From the NCBI RefSeq assembly GCF_000763295.1, contig NZ_JRJE01000031.1, forward strand, positions 62,001 through 126,000: a stretch of 64,000 bases of DNA, read 5' to 3'. The stretch comes from Thalassospira australica (lineage in GTDB: Bacteria > Pseudomonadota > Alphaproteobacteria > Rhodospirillales > Thalassospiraceae). A program made the position numbers and the translations under genes. The notes beneath the pieces are model-generated. The model did no database searches, was not told where the DNA came from, and saw only the letters and a list, made by a program, of their open reading frames with translations. This document shows positions 53,017 to 63,218 of this stretch, piece after piece; position 1 is the stretch's first letter, and each line of letters opens with the position of its first letter.

Positions 53017-55649
53017 GCCTTTTTCTTGGTTGTCTTCTTCGCTGCAGGTTTCTTTGCAGCCGTTTTATTCTTTGCGGGAGCTTTTTTCGCCGCTGTATTT
53101 TTGGTCGCCGTTTTCTTCGTCGTGGCTTTGGATGTTTTGCCCGACTTGGCTTCCTTGTCCTTGATCGCCTTTATGGCCATTTCCAGCGTGATATCATCAC
53201 GTTCGACGTCGCGGATGTTGGCAATGGTTTTCTTGTGTTTCACAAACGGCCCCCAGCGACCAACCGCTACAAAGATCGGTTCATTGTCATCCGGGTGTTT
53301 GCCAATTTCCTTGCCTGCTTTTTCGCGCTTATCCGCGATCAGCGTAATGGCACGATTTTCACCAATGGTCAGAACGTCGTCATCAGCTTTAAGCGATGCA
53401 AAGATGCTTCCGGCCTGAACATAAGGACCAAACCGGCCAATGTTGGCTTTCATTTCCTCGCCGGTTTCCGGGTAAATCCCGACCAGACGGGGCAATGTCA
53501 GAAGTTCTTCTGCTTTCGACAGGTCAACAACCGATGGTTCCAGTCCTTTTGGAAGGGAGGTGCGTTTTGGCTTCACCTTTTTGGGCTTGCCGTTTTTGCC
53601 TTCGACTTCCTCTTCTTCGCCTAGCTGAACGTAAACACCGTACGGGCCCTTGCGAAGCGTGATTTCCTTACCGGTTTCCTTATCGATGCCAAGAACCTTT
53701 GGTCCAGCATCAAGTTCGGAATCCGCACCATTTTCGTTGGCGACCAACGGACGGGTGAAATTACATTCCGGGTAGTTTGAACAGCCAAGGAATGCCCCAA
53801 ACTTGCCAAGCTTCAGGCTGAGCTGACCATCGGTGCATTTCGGGCATTTATGCGGGTCTGTCCCGTCTTCGCGGGTCGGGAACAGATAGTTTTCAAGCAT
53901 CACCTGAAGTGCATCCAGCACATCGGTGATTTTCAGTTCCTTGGCTTCGTCGACATTGCCTTTGAACGACTTCCAGAAATCCTTGAGAACCTCTTTCCAA
54001 GCCAGTTTACCCATCGAGATTTCATCAAGCTGGTTTTCCAGATCGGCTGTGAAGTTGTATTGGACATAACGTTCAAAGAACTTCGACAGGAAAGCCGTTA
54101 CAAGGCGCCCGCGATCCTGTGCAACAAAACGGCGGCGCTCAAGCAGGACATAGTTGCGATCCTGAAGAACCGAAATGATTGATGCATAGGTTGACGGACG
54201 GCCAATACCGAGTTCTTCCATCTTCTTGACCAGACTCGCCTCGGTATAGCGGGGCGGGGGCTGGGTGAAGTGTTGATCAATACTGACGGTGCCGAGATCG
54301 GGTTTCTGGCCTTCTTTCAAAGGCGGCAGGCGACGATCTTTTTCGTCATCAGAATCGTCATCCTTGCCTTCCTGATACAGTTTCAGGAAGCCATCAAACT
54401 TCACGACCGAACCATTGGCGCGCAAAACAACATGATTGTCATTCGAGGACAGATCAACGGCCACCTGATCAAAGCGTGCGTCTTCCATCTGACAGGCAAC
54501 CGTACGCTTCCAGATCAGCGTGTAAAGCGCGAGCTGGTCTTTATCAAGATGACGTGAAACCTGATCCGGGCGACGGAACAGATCGGTCGGACGGACGGCT
54601 TCGTGGGCTTCCTGTGCGTTTTTGGCCTTGTTGGCAAAGCTTCGCGCATTGGCCGGAAGATAGTTTTCACCGTAATCCTTGCCAATTAGCCGGCGTGCTG
54701 CTGCCAATGCTTCTTGTGACAAAACCACGGCATCCGTACGCATATAGGTGATCAAACCGACAGTCTCGCCACCAATGTCGATACCTTCATACAAGCGCTG
54801 GGCAAGCTGCATGGTGCGCTTTGCACCAAAGCCAAGCTTACGCGATGCTTCCTGCTGCAGGGTTGACGTGGTGAAAGGTGGCTGCGGACGTCGCTTGACG
54901 TCTTTGCGCTCAACCTTTGAGACCGTGTAACTTCTGCTTTCAACCTTTTCCTTAGCAACTTTGCCAGCGTCTTCGTTGCCCAGTGCCAGTTTATCAAGCT
55001 TTTCACCATTAAGATGTGTCAGACGTGCAGAAAACTTGCCCTCCGGGACTGCGAATCCGGCCTCAAGCGACCAGTATTCATCAGGATTAAAGGCCTCGAT
55101 CTCAATTTCACGCTCGCAAATCAGGCGAAGGGCCACAGACTGCACGCGACCTGCAGAGCGCGAACCGGGAAGTTTGCGCCACAAAACCGGCGACAGGTTA
55201 AAGCCAACAAGATAGTCCAGTGCACGGCGTGCCAGATAGGCATCAACCAGTTCCTGATTAAGTTCACGCGGGTTGGCGATGGCTTCGGTAACGGCCTTCT
55301 TGGTAATCTCGTGGAACACGACGCGATGAACATCGCGACCGCGGAGCAGTTTTTTCTGCTCGAGAACTTCAAGAATGTGCCAAGAAATGGCTTCTCCTTC
55401 GCGATCCGGGTCAGTCGCGAGGTAGATGGTGTCGGAGTCTCGGGCTGCGGACGCGATTTCACGGATCTGTTTTTCAGATCGTCCGTCCGTTTCCCAGATC
55501 ATCGAAAAGTCGTTGTCGGTATCGACCGAGCCATCCTTGGATGGGAGGTCGCGGATGTGACCGAATGAGGCCAGCACCTTATAGTCGTCACCGAGATATT
55601 TGTTGATCGTCTTGGCTTTGGCCGGGGATTCGACGATGACAAGATTCAT
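53004..55649 (-). CDS. topA: DNA topoisomerase I
   Basis: This type IA topoisomerase relaxes negative supercoils. The 881-residue protein starts MNLVIVESPAKAKTINKYLG, the TOPRIM domain with DPDREGEAISWH. The active-site tyrosine lies in GLITYMRTDAV. A single Cys4 zinc element (HKCPKCTDGQL ... GCSNYPECNFT) and topoisomerase C-terminal repeats (LGIDKETGKEITLRKGPYGVYVQLG) follow. The last 55 residues are a Lys/Ala/Thr-rich tail, as in many alphaproteobacterial and mycobacterial TopA proteins. I start at ATG 55649; the ORF extends to 55727 without support. Confidence 0.96.
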   Translation of the reverse strand: MNLVIVESPAKAKTINKYLGDDYKVLASFGHIRDLPSKDGSVDTDNDFSMIWETDGRSEKQIREIASAARDSDTIYLATDPDREGEAISWHILEVLEQKKLLRGRDVHRVVFHEITKKAVTEAIANPRELNQELVDAYLARRALDYLVGFNLSPVLWRKLPGSRSAGRVQSVALRLICEREIEIEAFNPDEYWSLEAGFAVPEGKFSARLTHLNGEKLDKLALGNEDAGKVAKEKVESRSYTVSKVERKDVKRRPQPPFTTSTLQQEASRKLGFGAKRTMQLAQRLYEGIDIGGETVGLITYMRTDAVVLSQEALAAARRLIGKDYGENYLPANARSFANKAKNAQEAHEAVRPTDLFRRPDQVSRHLDKDQLALYTLIWKRTVACQMEDARFDQVAVDLSSNDNHVVLRANGSVVKFDGFLKLYQEGKDDDSDDEKDRRLPPLKEGQKPDLGTVSIDQHFTQPPPRYTEASLVKKMEELGIGRPSTYASIISVLQDRNYVLLERRRFVAQDRGRLVTAFLSKFFERYVQYNFTADLENQLDEISMGKLAWKEVLKDFWKSFKGNVDEAKELKITDVLDALQVMLENYLFPTREDGTDPHKCPKCTDGQLSLKLGKFGAFLGCSNYPECNFTRPLVANENGADSELDAGPKVLGIDKETGKEITLRKGPYGVYVQLGEEEEVEGKNGKPKKVKPKRTSLPKGLEPSVVDLSKAEELLTLPRLVGIYPETGEEMKANIGRFGPYVQAGSIFASLKADDDVLTIGENRAITLIADKREKAGKEIGKHPDDNEPIFVAVGRWGPFVKHKKTIANIRDVERDDITLEMAIKAIKDKEAKSGKTSKATTKKTATKNTAAKKAPAKNKTAAKKPAAKKTTKKKAAAD

Positions 55650-55817
55650 TACGTTTTTCGTGTCCGGTTCTTGCGCCCAAGGGCGGTTATTATGCTGTGC
55701 TTCGTATAACCCGAATGAGCGGCACACATATATATAGTGTGTCTGTATTTCAGATCAGATTGCGCAAATTGCCGCAAATCACAACAATATTTGTCACGCC
55801 TGAATGTGACGCGACTC

Positions 55818-57095
55818 TCATTTGGCGATACGCGATACCCTATTTCCGGGGTGACGTTCAACCCTTCCTGCAAGTTCTAGTTCAATCAAAATTGTCGAAA
55901 CCTGCTCGGCAGGCAAGTCCGACGTACGGATAAGTTCATCAATAAGCAGTGGGGAAGACGACAGTAATTCATACAATCTTTCGGTGGTTTTCAAGGCGAG
56001 GTCAGGCTCTGAGATTTTCTGTGATAGTTCATTTTTTTCAACGAGTTGTGTGTTATTTTTATCGTTACGGATGGCAGCATCTTGATCAAGTGATGCGAAT
56101 ATCTCGTCATAGGGGGAAAGTGTGGTGTCCGCACTCGATTTTCGGGCGTTTGTGTTGAATGGATGAAATTCTTCAAAAAGCTGCGCATTTTGTTCTGCGG
56201 AGCGAATGGCATCAAGAATGACGTCGGCAGAGTCGCACAAAATAGCGCCATCGCGGATCAAGCTGTTGGGGCCAGCCGCGCGGGGATCGGTTGGGGAACC
56301 GGGAACTGCAAAAACATCACGGCCTTGTTCTGCGGCAAACCGCGCCGTGATCAGGGATCCGGAATTGCGGCCGGCCTCAATAACGACAGTGCCCAAAGAC
56401 AGGCCTGAAATAATGCGGTTTCGGCGCGGAAAGTGTCTTGCCTGTGGTTTCAGGCCGGGCGGCATTTCCGAAATAACGCAGCCTTGGTCACATAGCTGTT
56501 CGTATAGTTCCTGATGTTCACGCGGATAAATAACATCCACGCCGCCTCCTAAAACTGCAATCGTGCCTCCGGCGTTCAGCGACGTTCCTTGTATAGCTGC
56601 GCTATGGGCCGCACCATCAATGCCACGGGCCATGCCGGACACGACGACATAGCCGGCAGAAGTGATCTCGTGACTAAGTTTTCGTGCAAACCCACATCCG
56701 TTTGCCGATGCATTGCGTGCACCGACAATTCCGATAGATGTCTTGCCCAGCAGTTCTGTTTTACCAATAGCGTAAAAATAGGGTGGTGCGTCTTCGATGC
56801 GGGCCAGTAAATGGGGATACTCAGGATCGCCAAAGATTATCGGTTTTGCATTGCAGGCTTTGGCGGTTTCGATTTCAGCCACAGTATCTTCGCGGTTTGC
56901 GAGAATGATTTTTCGCGTTGCTTTGCTATGCGCGATGATGTCAGGAAGCGCTTCAATCGCGGCGCGGGCAGAGCCGAAGCGATCTAGCATTTTGCGAAAG
57001 GTAACAGGGCCAATATTGCTGCTTCGCGCCAGTCGCATACGCGCCAGACGTTCTGACTGTGTTAATCGCTGTGGTTGCCGGGTGTTTAAATGCAT
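55818..57095 (-). CDS. dprA: DNA-processing protein DprA
   Basis: DprA binds incoming single-stranded DNA in natural transformation and loads RecA. The 425-residue protein has an N-terminal SAM-like helical segment (SNIGPVTFRKMLDRFGSARAAIEALP), the Rossmann-like domain with GMARGIDGAAHSAA, IAVLGGGVDVIYPREH, PRRNRIISGLSLGTVVIEAG and TARFAAEQGRDVFAVPG, and a C-terminal winged-helix domain (SPLLIDELIRTSDLPAEQV). All hallmark segments are present. It lies between topA and plsY on the same strand. The residues between about 330 and 360 are a variable linker. Confidence 0.95.
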   Translation of the reverse strand: MHLNTRQPQRLTQSERLARMRLARSSNIGPVTFRKMLDRFGSARAAIEALPDIIAHSKATRKIILANREDTVAEIETAKACNAKPIIFGDPEYPHLLARIEDAPPYFYAIGKTELLGKTSIGIVGARNASANGCGFARKLSHEITSAGYVVVSGMARGIDGAAHSAAIQGTSLNAGGTIAVLGGGVDVIYPREHQELYEQLCDQGCVISEMPPGLKPQARHFPRRNRIISGLSLGTVVIEAGRNSGSLITARFAAEQGRDVFAVPGSPTDPRAAGPNSLIRDGAILCDSADVILDAIRSAEQNAQLFEEFHPFNTNARKSSADTTLSPYDEIFASLDQDAAIRNDKNNTQLVEKNELSQKISEPDLALKTTERLYELLSSSPLLIDELIRTSDLPAEQVSTILIELELAGRVERHPGNRVSRIAK

Positions 57096-57158
57096 AACGC
57101 CCGGATTGTGGTCATCCGGGCGTTAATTCGTCAAGCTATTCGAAGGAGCAGATCGTCC

Positions 57159-57809
57159 TTACGGTGCCGGTGTTTCTTCTTTTGCCTGTTTTTTCTTTTG
57201 GCCGATCCTTGGTTCCTCACCGCGCAGCAGACGACCAATATTGGCGTGATGGGCAAGCCAAACAATGACGGCAAGAAATACCCCCAGCCAACCTGCACCC
57301 GCATCATTGGCAATGAAAAATGCCCCAAGCGGGGCGGCGATCATGGCGATCAGCGCCGAAAGCGAAGAAATGCGGAATATCAATGCCATGACAAGCCATG
57401 TCAGGGCGGCACATAGCCCCATGATCCAATTTACCGCTGCCAAGGTACCAAGTGTGGTTGCAACGCCCTTGCCCCCCTTAAATCGCAGCCAGATGGGGAA
57501 CATATGCCCGATCACGGCCGCGCCACCGGCAAAAATGCCGGCTTCAGCGCCAGACAAATGGGTTAACAGCAGGGCGGCAAATGCTCCTTTGCCCGCGTCG
57601 CCAATCAGGGTGAGGAACGCAAGGCCTTTACGACCGGTGCGTAAAACGTTCGTCGCGCCGATGTTACCTGAACCGATCTTGCGGATATCACCAAGGCCTG
57701 CCATGCGAGTCAAGACAAGACCAAACGGAATAGAGCCCAGCAAGTACCCGCAGACTGTCGCAATCTGCAGGGACATCAGCATTGCTTTATAGCCTTCATC
57801 AAGCTCCAT
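57159..57809 (-). CDS. plsY: Glycerol-3-phosphate acyltransferase PlsY
   Basis: PlsY transfers an acyl group from acyl-phosphate to glycerol-3-phosphate, the first step of phospholipid synthesis. The protein of 216 residues has about five membrane helices and the three PlsY motifs: GSIPFGLVLTR, KIGSGNIGATNVLRTG, and RFKGGKGVATTLG, which form the active site. It ends in a basic tail. ATG 57809 follows the pyrC stop codon by one base (TGATATG), so the pair is translationally coupled. Earlier frame extension to 57845 would overlap pyrC. Confidence 0.94.
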   Translation of the reverse strand: MELDEGYKAMLMSLQIATVCGYLLGSIPFGLVLTRMAGLGDIRKIGSGNIGATNVLRTGRKGLAFLTLIGDAGKGAFAALLLTHLSGAEAGIFAGGAAVIGHMFPIWLRFKGGKGVATTLGTLAAVNWIMGLCAALTWLVMALIFRISSLSALIAMIAAPLGAFFIANDAGAGWLGVFLAVIVWLAHHANIGRLLRGEEPRIGQKKKQAKEETPAP

Positions 57810-57810
57810 A

Positions 57811-59133
57811 TCAGGCACCTTCCGTAAAGATTTCGCGACCGTCAATCAGGGTGCGCAGCACGCGCCCCTGTGTCAGGCGGCCATCAAAGGGAGAGTTCTT
57901 GGATTTCGAATGGAATTGGTAAGGATCAATTTTCCACGGACGATCCGGATCGAAAATCACAATATCTGCCGCAGTCCCCTCATTGAGGGTGCCCGCACCC
58001 TTGAAACGCAGAAGCTCGGCTGGCGTGCGCGTCAATTTGGTGATGACCTCAAGCAAAGACATATGTTCATTATGATAAAGTTCCAGCGCAATCGGCAAAA
58101 GCGTTTCAAAGCCGACAGCACCGGCAGCCGCTTGGGCAAAGGGCAGGCGTTTTGAATCCGCATCCTGTGGATTATGGTCTGACGCAATTGCGTCAATCGT
58201 TCCGTCGGCGAGGCCTGCGACAATTGCCTGTCGATCATCTTCGGATCGAAGCGGCGGCGACAGTTTGGCAAATGTACGATAATCCGAGACCGCATTTTCA
58301 TTGAGTGCGAAATAGGGCGGTGCAGTATCGCAGGTGACTTTCAATCCACGTTTTTTGGCCTTGCGGATGACTTCAACCGATTCCCCGGTCGAGATGTGGG
58401 CAAAATGCAGGCGCCCACCGGTCATTTCAACAAGACGCAGGTCACGTTCAATCTGGATCACTTCTGCCAGCGGTGAAACGCCGGACAGTCCGAGGCGCGT
58501 GGCAAGCTCGCCACTGTTCATCGAGGCGCCCTTTGAAAGTTCGGGCTCTTCGGGATGCTGAACAATCATGCCATCAAAGAACGCAGAGTACGAAAGCGCC
58601 TGGCGCAAAAGCCGCGCACTTGAAATGGTTTTGACACCATCACAGAAGGCAACAGCACCAGCCTGATGCAACAGACCCATTTCTGTGATTTCGCGGCCTT
58701 CGATGCCTTTGGAAACAGCGCCGTAAACAAACACCTTGGCTAAGCCTACTTTGCGGGCGCGTCGTGCAATGAACTCGACGCCTGCTACATCGTCAATCAC
58801 AGGATCTGTGTTGGGCAGGGCAATGATGGTTGTAACACCGCCAATGGCTGCGGATTTACCTGCCGTTTCAATAGTTTCCTGATGCTCAAAACCAGGCTCA
58901 CGGAGTTGGGCACGCATGTCGACAAGCCCCGGGGCAAGACAGGCGCCATTCAGGTCGGTGATTTCAAAACCCTCAGGGACGGACATTTCTGTTACGTCTG
59001 CGCCGCTTTTTATAATGGTGTCGTCTTCAATCAGAAGGCCACCGGTTTTATCGGTCTGTTTGACCGGATCAAGCAAGCGGGCATTGATGAAGGCTTTTTT
59101 GCCTGCACCCTTGGCGCGGATGGCGGGGCTCAT
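57811..59133 (-). CDS. pyrC: Dihydroorotase-like protein lacking the HxH metal ligands (PyrC-type)
   Basis: The 440-residue protein belongs to the dihydroorotase branch of the amidohydrolases. The strand that normally carries the metal-binding HxH reads [15 protein letters not shown], with Arg74 and Gln76 in place of the histidines (codons 58912-58914 and 58906-58908). Other ligands look intact: the histidine in [16 protein letters not shown], and the aspartate in IASDHNPQ. A similar non-catalytic dihydroorotase (pyrC' or PyrX type) stabilises aspartate carbamoyltransferase in some proteobacteria. Its overlap with pyrB (ATGA) fits that role. True dihydroorotase would then be encoded elsewhere. 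Confidence 0.85.
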   Translation of the reverse strand: MSPAIRAKGAGKKAFINARLLDPVKQTDKTGGLLIEDDTIIKSGADVTEMSVPEGFEITDLNGACLAPGLVDMRAQLREPGFEHQETIETAGKSAAIGGVTTIIALPNTDPVIDDVAGVEFIARRARKVGLAKVFVYGAVSKGIEGREITEMGLLHQAGAVAFCDGVKTISSARLLRQALSYSAFFDGMIVQHPEEPELSKGASMNSGELATRLGLSGVSPLAEVIQIERDLRLVEMTGGRLHFAHISTGESVEVIRKAKKRGLKVTCDTAPPYFALNENAVSDYRTFAKLSPPLRSEDDRQAIVAGLADGTIDAIASDHNPQDADSKRLPFAQAAAGAVGFETLLPIALELYHNEHMSLLEVITKLTRTPAELLRFKGAGTLNEGTAADIVIFDPDRPWKIDPYQFHSKSKNSPFDGRLTQGRVLRTLIDGREIFTEGA

Positions 59134-60149
59134 GGCTGACCTCCCGTCTTCCTGTGGTTTTGCACGAGCAATTCAAGTGCGGCCATGCGTACAGCAACTC
59201 CCATTTCGACCTGTTCGCGGATAACGGAACGTTCAACGTCATCGGCGACTTCACTGTCGATCTCAACGCCACGGTTCATTGGGCCGGGATGCATGATCAA
59301 GGCGTCCGGCTTGGCGTTGGCAAGCTTGGCGCGGTCCAGGCCATGAAAGTGGAAGTATTCGCGGACAGACGGAATAAAGCTGCCTTCCATGCGCTCAAGC
59401 TGCAGGCGGAGCATCATGACAATGTCGCAATCCTTAAGGCCTTCTTCCATGTCGTGGAAAATCTCGACACCCATGCGGTCGATCTTTGACGGGATCAGGG
59501 TTGGCGGCGCGACAAGGCGCACACGTGACCCCATTGTGTTCAAAAGCAGGATGTTTGAGCGCGCCACACGTGAATGGGCGATATCACCGCAAATCGCCAC
59601 GGTAAGGCGGTGTAGGCGGCCTTTGTGTCGACGGATGGTTAACGCGTCAAGCAACGCCTGTGTCGGGTGCTCGTGGCGTCCATCGCCGGCATTCAAAACC
59701 GCGCAATTGACCTTTTCGCTGAGCAGTTTGACCGCGCCGCTGTCACCATGACGAACAACCAGGGCATCCGGGTTCATGGCATTAAGCGTCATCGCCGTAT
59801 CAATCAGGGTTTCGCCTTTTTTGACCGAACTTGTCCCGACCGTCATGTTGATGACATCGGCCCCCAGGCGTTTTGCCGCAAGTTCGAACGATGTCAGCGT
59901 ACGGGTGGAATTCTCGTAAAACAGATTAACGACCGTGGCACCGGACAGAATATTGCTGGTTTTGTCCGCAGAGCGGTTTTTTTCCGCGTAATGCTGGGCC
60001 CGATCAAGAATAAGGGTGATTTCCCCGGGGGTTAAACCCTCAATACCGAGGAGGTGTGGGTGCGGATAGTGATCCGCCGCTGGTCCCATGACGCTCATGG
60101 CGTTGCACAATTCCCTTGGTGTAGTCTTTGATAAATTCGCGCGGAGCAT
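59130..60149 (-). CDS. pyrB: Aspartate carbamoyltransferase, catalytic subunit
   Basis: This enzyme joins carbamoyl phosphate to aspartate in pyrimidine synthesis. The 339-residue protein has the carbamoyl-phosphate site [20 protein letters not shown], the lysine loop [12 protein letters not shown], and [12 protein letters not shown], with [14 protein letters not shown] end motif [13 protein letters not shown]. It is catalytic-chain length; no regulatory-chain gene (pyrI) lies nearby, as in the class that pairs with a PyrC-like partner. It is first in the run pyrB-pyrC-plsY-dprA. Overlap with pyrC is ATGA. Confidence 0.95.
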   Translation of the reverse strand: MLRANLSKTTPRELCNAMSVMGPAADHYPHPHLLGIEGLTPGEITLILDRAQHYAEKNRSADKTSNILSGATVVNLFYENSTRTLTSFELAAKRLGADVINMTVGTSSVKKGETLIDTAMTLNAMNPDALVVRHGDSGAVKLLSEKVNCAVLNAGDGRHEHPTQALLDALTIRRHKGRLHRLTVAICGDIAHSRVARSNILLLNTMGSRVRLVAPPTLIPSKIDRMGVEIFHDMEEGLKDCDIVMMLRLQLERMEGSFIPSVREYFHFHGLDRAKLANAKPDALIMHPGPMNRGVEIDSEVADDVERSVIREQVEMGVAVRMAALELLVQNHRKTGGQP

Positions 60150-60277
60150 AACGAATTGCCCCTGTCACGAAAAGTTAAATGTTTGGCTGAACCGTTGGGG
60201 CAATACCTTTGCAATGAAACATGTTTTTCTGACCAGTCGGTCAGGTTTCAAGATGGCTAAAGGTCGCCAGCGTGCTG

Positions 60278-61201
60278 TCAAACTGCATGTATTAGAATGG
60301 CAATGATCGGCATGACAATAATGGCAAGAAGCGTATGAACCGTGATCACGCTTGCCATCATCTGCGCATCGCCCCCCATCAGGCGCGCTAGAACATAGGC
60401 ACTGGCAGAACAGGGGAGTGCGGCATACAAAACGACCGCTGCGAACTCAATGCTGGGCAGCCCCAGAGCAAGGCACAGACCTGCTGCAACCGCCGGACTT
60501 ATGACCAATTTGCCAAAACTTGAAACCCCGACTGGCAAACCAGCGCGCCGCGCAGCAGTTAAATCAAGGCCTGCTCCGACGGCAAGCAGACCAATCGGCA
60601 AGGCTGCACGACCAAGCACCTCAAGGAACGGGCCCGCAATCGGCGGTAATCCAATGTCAGAAACGTTAAACAGGATGCCCAACACGCATGCCATGAGAAG
60701 CGGGTTTTTAAGAACATCGCGCAGCAGCGATACTAATCCGGGTTTGCGGTCATTGTCCCCCCAATGGATGCAGGCCAGAACCGATATGACATTGACTGTG
60801 GGGACAACCAAAGCCACGCAAAGTGCCGTCACCGTGACACCTTGGGGACCAAGAAGGGCTGCGGCAACCGCAAGGCCGATATAGGTGTTCGGGCGTATGG
60901 CACCCTGCACAAGGGATGAAAATGTCGCAGGTGACTGTTTCAGGATCGGTTTGATTGCAATGATCAGGGCCGTGCAGATGCCAATTGTTCCCAGCATTGC
61001 CGATGCAATACCAATGAGTGGGAGGTCGCCAAGGTCTGCCTTGGCAGTATTGGAAAACAACAGGGCCGGGAATGTGACGAAATAGGTAAGCTTCTCGGCA
61101 CCGGGCCAAAAGGTATCGGGCAGGAATTTCCGCTGACGTAAAATATACCCCAGAACAATCAAGGCAAATGTCGGAAGCAAAGCGGAAAGAATGGCAATCA
61201 T
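60278..61201 (-). CDS. AEC-family transporter
   Basis: This 307-residue protein has ten hydrophobic helices, as in the auxin-efflux-carrier (AEC) family. Segments such as LPTFALIVLGYILRQRKFLP at the N-terminus, and the helix-breaking NPLLMACVLGILF and ALPIGLLAVGAGL motifs, are typical. Bacterial members move malate, malonate or other small carboxylates, but this cannot be resolved here. It stands alone on the minus strand, 128 bases from pyrB. ATG 61201 begins MIAILSALLP. No regulator gene adjoins it. Confidence 0.86.
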   Translation of the reverse strand: MIAILSALLPTFALIVLGYILRQRKFLPDTFWPGAEKLTYFVTFPALLFSNTAKADLGDLPLIGIASAMLGTIGICTALIIAIKPILKQSPATFSSLVQGAIRPNTYIGLAVAAALLGPQGVTVTALCVALVVPTVNVISVLACIHWGDNDRKPGLVSLLRDVLKNPLLMACVLGILFNVSDIGLPPIAGPFLEVLGRAALPIGLLAVGAGLDLTAARRAGLPVGVSSFGKLVISPAVAAGLCLALGLPSIEFAAVVLYAALPCSASAYVLARLMGGDAQMMASVITVHTLLAIIVMPIIAILIHAV

Positions 61202-61468
61202 CGTGCGGCTTTCAGCGGCTGGCGTCTAACGGTGGGACATGATCTGCAACGGGGCAGGCAATAGTGTTAGCACCATTGTCTTTCTGCGAAAACACGTTCG
61301 GCGTGCAGAAGGCGAATTTGATGACTAAAATTCAGTTATCGGAGGGTAGTTCTTTACCCTGATGTTGGCGATGTGATAACCAGCACAGCCAATGCTTCAT
61401 GGTGTCGATAGACTAACGGCAAGTTAAAGTTGTCCGCATTGACGCGTATTCAGGAAAAAAGGGACGCT

Positions 61469-62284
61469 ATGCCACGCGCGATTGATCATCTTGTCTTGTG
61501 TGTGAATGATCTTGATGCGGCGATCTCGGCCTATTCCCGTCTGGGCTTCACGGTTACCCCACGTGCCGAGCATCCCTTTGGGACCGGAAATGCGCTTATT
61601 CAGCTTGATGGCATGTATATCGAATTGCTTGCCGTGGTTGATTCTGACAAGATTCCTGAATCCGATCTGGCACAACCGTTTTCGTTTCCGATTTACAATC
61701 GTGATTATCTGCGTCATCGCGAAGGCATGTCCATGCTTGCCCTGCAATCAGATGATGCGGAGCAAGACCGACTAGATTTTGCGGCCGCAGGCGCAGCCGT
61801 GCCGCCGGTATTTCATTTCGAGCGGGACGCCATGACGCCTGATGGCGATAAAGTTGGTGTTGCGTTTTCATTGGCTTATGCCAATCACCCATTATTGCGT
61901 CACGCGGTAACATTTGTGTGTCAGCATCGCCATCCGGTGCAGAACTTCTACTTCCCGGCCTATCAGACCCATGCAAACGGTGCACTCACACTTGGTAAGG
62001 TGTTGATTGATCATTGGGCCGCGGATGCGGTACGGGACTTTTACGAAGCAATCGGTGTGGATGGTATCGTAGATGCGCTGCATGGCGACGAATTGGTCAA
62101 TCAGTACGGTCTTGAAGATTCGGCATTTCCGTCTGACGGGTTTGCAGGCTTTGAACTGATCGTTGATGATATGGAAAAGATTTCCGGGGCTGCAAAATCT
62201 TTGGGTGCTGTTGACTGCAACGGTTATCTGATTTTGCCACCATCGAGGTTCTTTGGCGTGATGGTTGTGATCAAACCCAAATAA
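61469..62284 (+). CDS. VOC/glyoxalase-like domain protein
   Basis: This 271-residue protein has a VOC (vicinal oxygen chelate) N-terminal module: IDHLVLCVNDLDAAISAYSRLGFTVTPRAEHPFGTGNALIQL, followed by IELLAVVD. The metal-binding histidine-glutamate pattern is present (H in IDH, E in YIEL). A second, less regular module follows from about residue 155. Such proteins may be dioxygenases, lyases or binding proteins; substrate unknown. ATG 61469 is preferred over 61430. It converges with ruvX across a terminator. Confidence 0.84.
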   Translation: MPRAIDHLVLCVNDLDAAISAYSRLGFTVTPRAEHPFGTGNALIQLDGMYIELLAVVDSDKIPESDLAQPFSFPIYNRDYLRHREGMSMLALQSDDAEQDRLDFAAAGAAVPPVFHFERDAMTPDGDKVGVAFSLAYANHPLLRHAVTFVCQHRHPVQNFYFPAYQTHANGALTLGKVLIDHWAADAVRDFYEAIGVDGIVDALHGDELVNQYGLEDSAFPSDGFAGFELIVDDMEKISGAAKSLGAVDCNGYLILPPSRFFGVMVVIKPK

Positions 62285-62285
62285 A

Positions 62286-62313
62286 AAAGCCGCCTGAAAC
62301 ATCAGGCAGCTTT
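62286..62313. terminator. Bidirectional terminator between VOC and ruvX genes
   Basis: AAAGC and GCCTGA (62286-62297) pair with TCAGGC and GCTTT (62302-62313) around AACA with one mismatch. The longer T-run is on the minus strand (A's at 62283-62288), so it mainly serves ruvX. Confidence 0.85.
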
Positions 62314-62351
62314 AGATAGATCATCACAGACCATTTGATTGCCCAAATGGC

Positions 62352-62876
62352 TTAGGCTTCTTCATCATCCATATCGTTTTCATCCGGCGCGGCATTCTCG
62401 CCGGGATCGGTATGACGATTAAGGTGATCAAGTGCCCCCTGAAGAATATAGGCAGCAGCCGTTTTATCGACGACTTCAGCGCGCCGTTTACGCGTCATGT
62501 CAACTTCTTCAATCAGAATACGTTCGACTGCGTTGGTCGACAGGCGTTCATCCCACATCAGGACCGGTAGGTCTATGTGCTTTTCCATTTCATCGATGAA
62601 GGCATAAACGCGATGGCAAGCCTTGCCAATCGAACCGTCAAGCTCACGCGGGAAGCCGATAATAATCCCGCCGACATTTTGCTTGTCGATGATGGATGAA
62701 AGCTGTGTCATGTCGCGGCTAAACTTCTTGCGCGAGATCAACTCGTAAGGTGAAGCAATCTGCAGCCCGACATCTGAAAGGGCCACGCCAATAGTCTTGG
62801 TGCCAAGGTCCAGCCCCAAAACACGTGCTGCCGGTGCCAAGAACCGCAGCAATTCCTGTGTATCATTGCAAATCAT
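62352..62876 (-). CDS. ruvX: Putative Holliday junction resolvase RuvX (YqgF)
   Basis: YqgF/RuvX is an RNase H-fold nuclease implicated in pre-16S rRNA processing and possibly junction resolution. The core starts RVLGLDLGTKTIGVALSD (catalytic Asp), with VGGIIIGFPRELDGSIG, LMWDERLST (acidic ligand) and DKTAAAYILQGALD as later motifs. The acidic C-terminal tail is an extension. ATG 62876 (MICNDTQELL) gives 174 residues, usual for the family, with AAGG nearby; an upstream ATG at 62969 would add 31 residues not seen in relatives. The two starts cannot be separated with certainty. Confidence 0.9.
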   Translation of the reverse strand: MICNDTQELLRFLAPAARVLGLDLGTKTIGVALSDVGLQIASPYELISRKKFSRDMTQLSSIIDKQNVGGIIIGFPRELDGSIGKACHRVYAFIDEMEKHIDLPVLMWDERLSTNAVERILIEEVDMTRKRRAEVVDKTAAAYILQGALDHLNRHTDPGENAAPDENDMDDEEA

Positions 62877-63178
62877 GGCGACCTTATAGGTTTGTTGATC
62901 AAAAAGTTCCAGTGCAAAGGCGTCATGGGGGCGGTCTTTGACTGCATGGCTCCGTGTGTATTTAGGCATTTCAGGCAGTCAAATGCGCAGATTGTTCGGT
63001 GATTATCCAAAAAATGAGGGAAATCATCTTTATGGGGCCGTGGGGTTGAAGTGCTTGATCATGTTTGTTTTAATGACGCACTGCAGAATTTAAGAGAAAT
63101 CGAAAATGCAGGGCAAATGAACCAAACTGGATGCGTAAAATACCCGGAAAGAAGACAAGAGCGCTCGATGCGCACCTA

Positions 63179-63206
63179 TTGCGCAATGGTGTCGCAATGC
63201 TACTAT
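63179..63206 (+). promoter_or_regulatory. Likely promoter of the ABC ATPase gene
   Basis: TTGCGC and TACTAT hexamers with 16-base spacing lie 113 bases before the TTG start at 63319. The -10 fits better than the -35. Confidence 0.45.
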
Positions 63207-63218
63207 ACTTCTGGTTCT

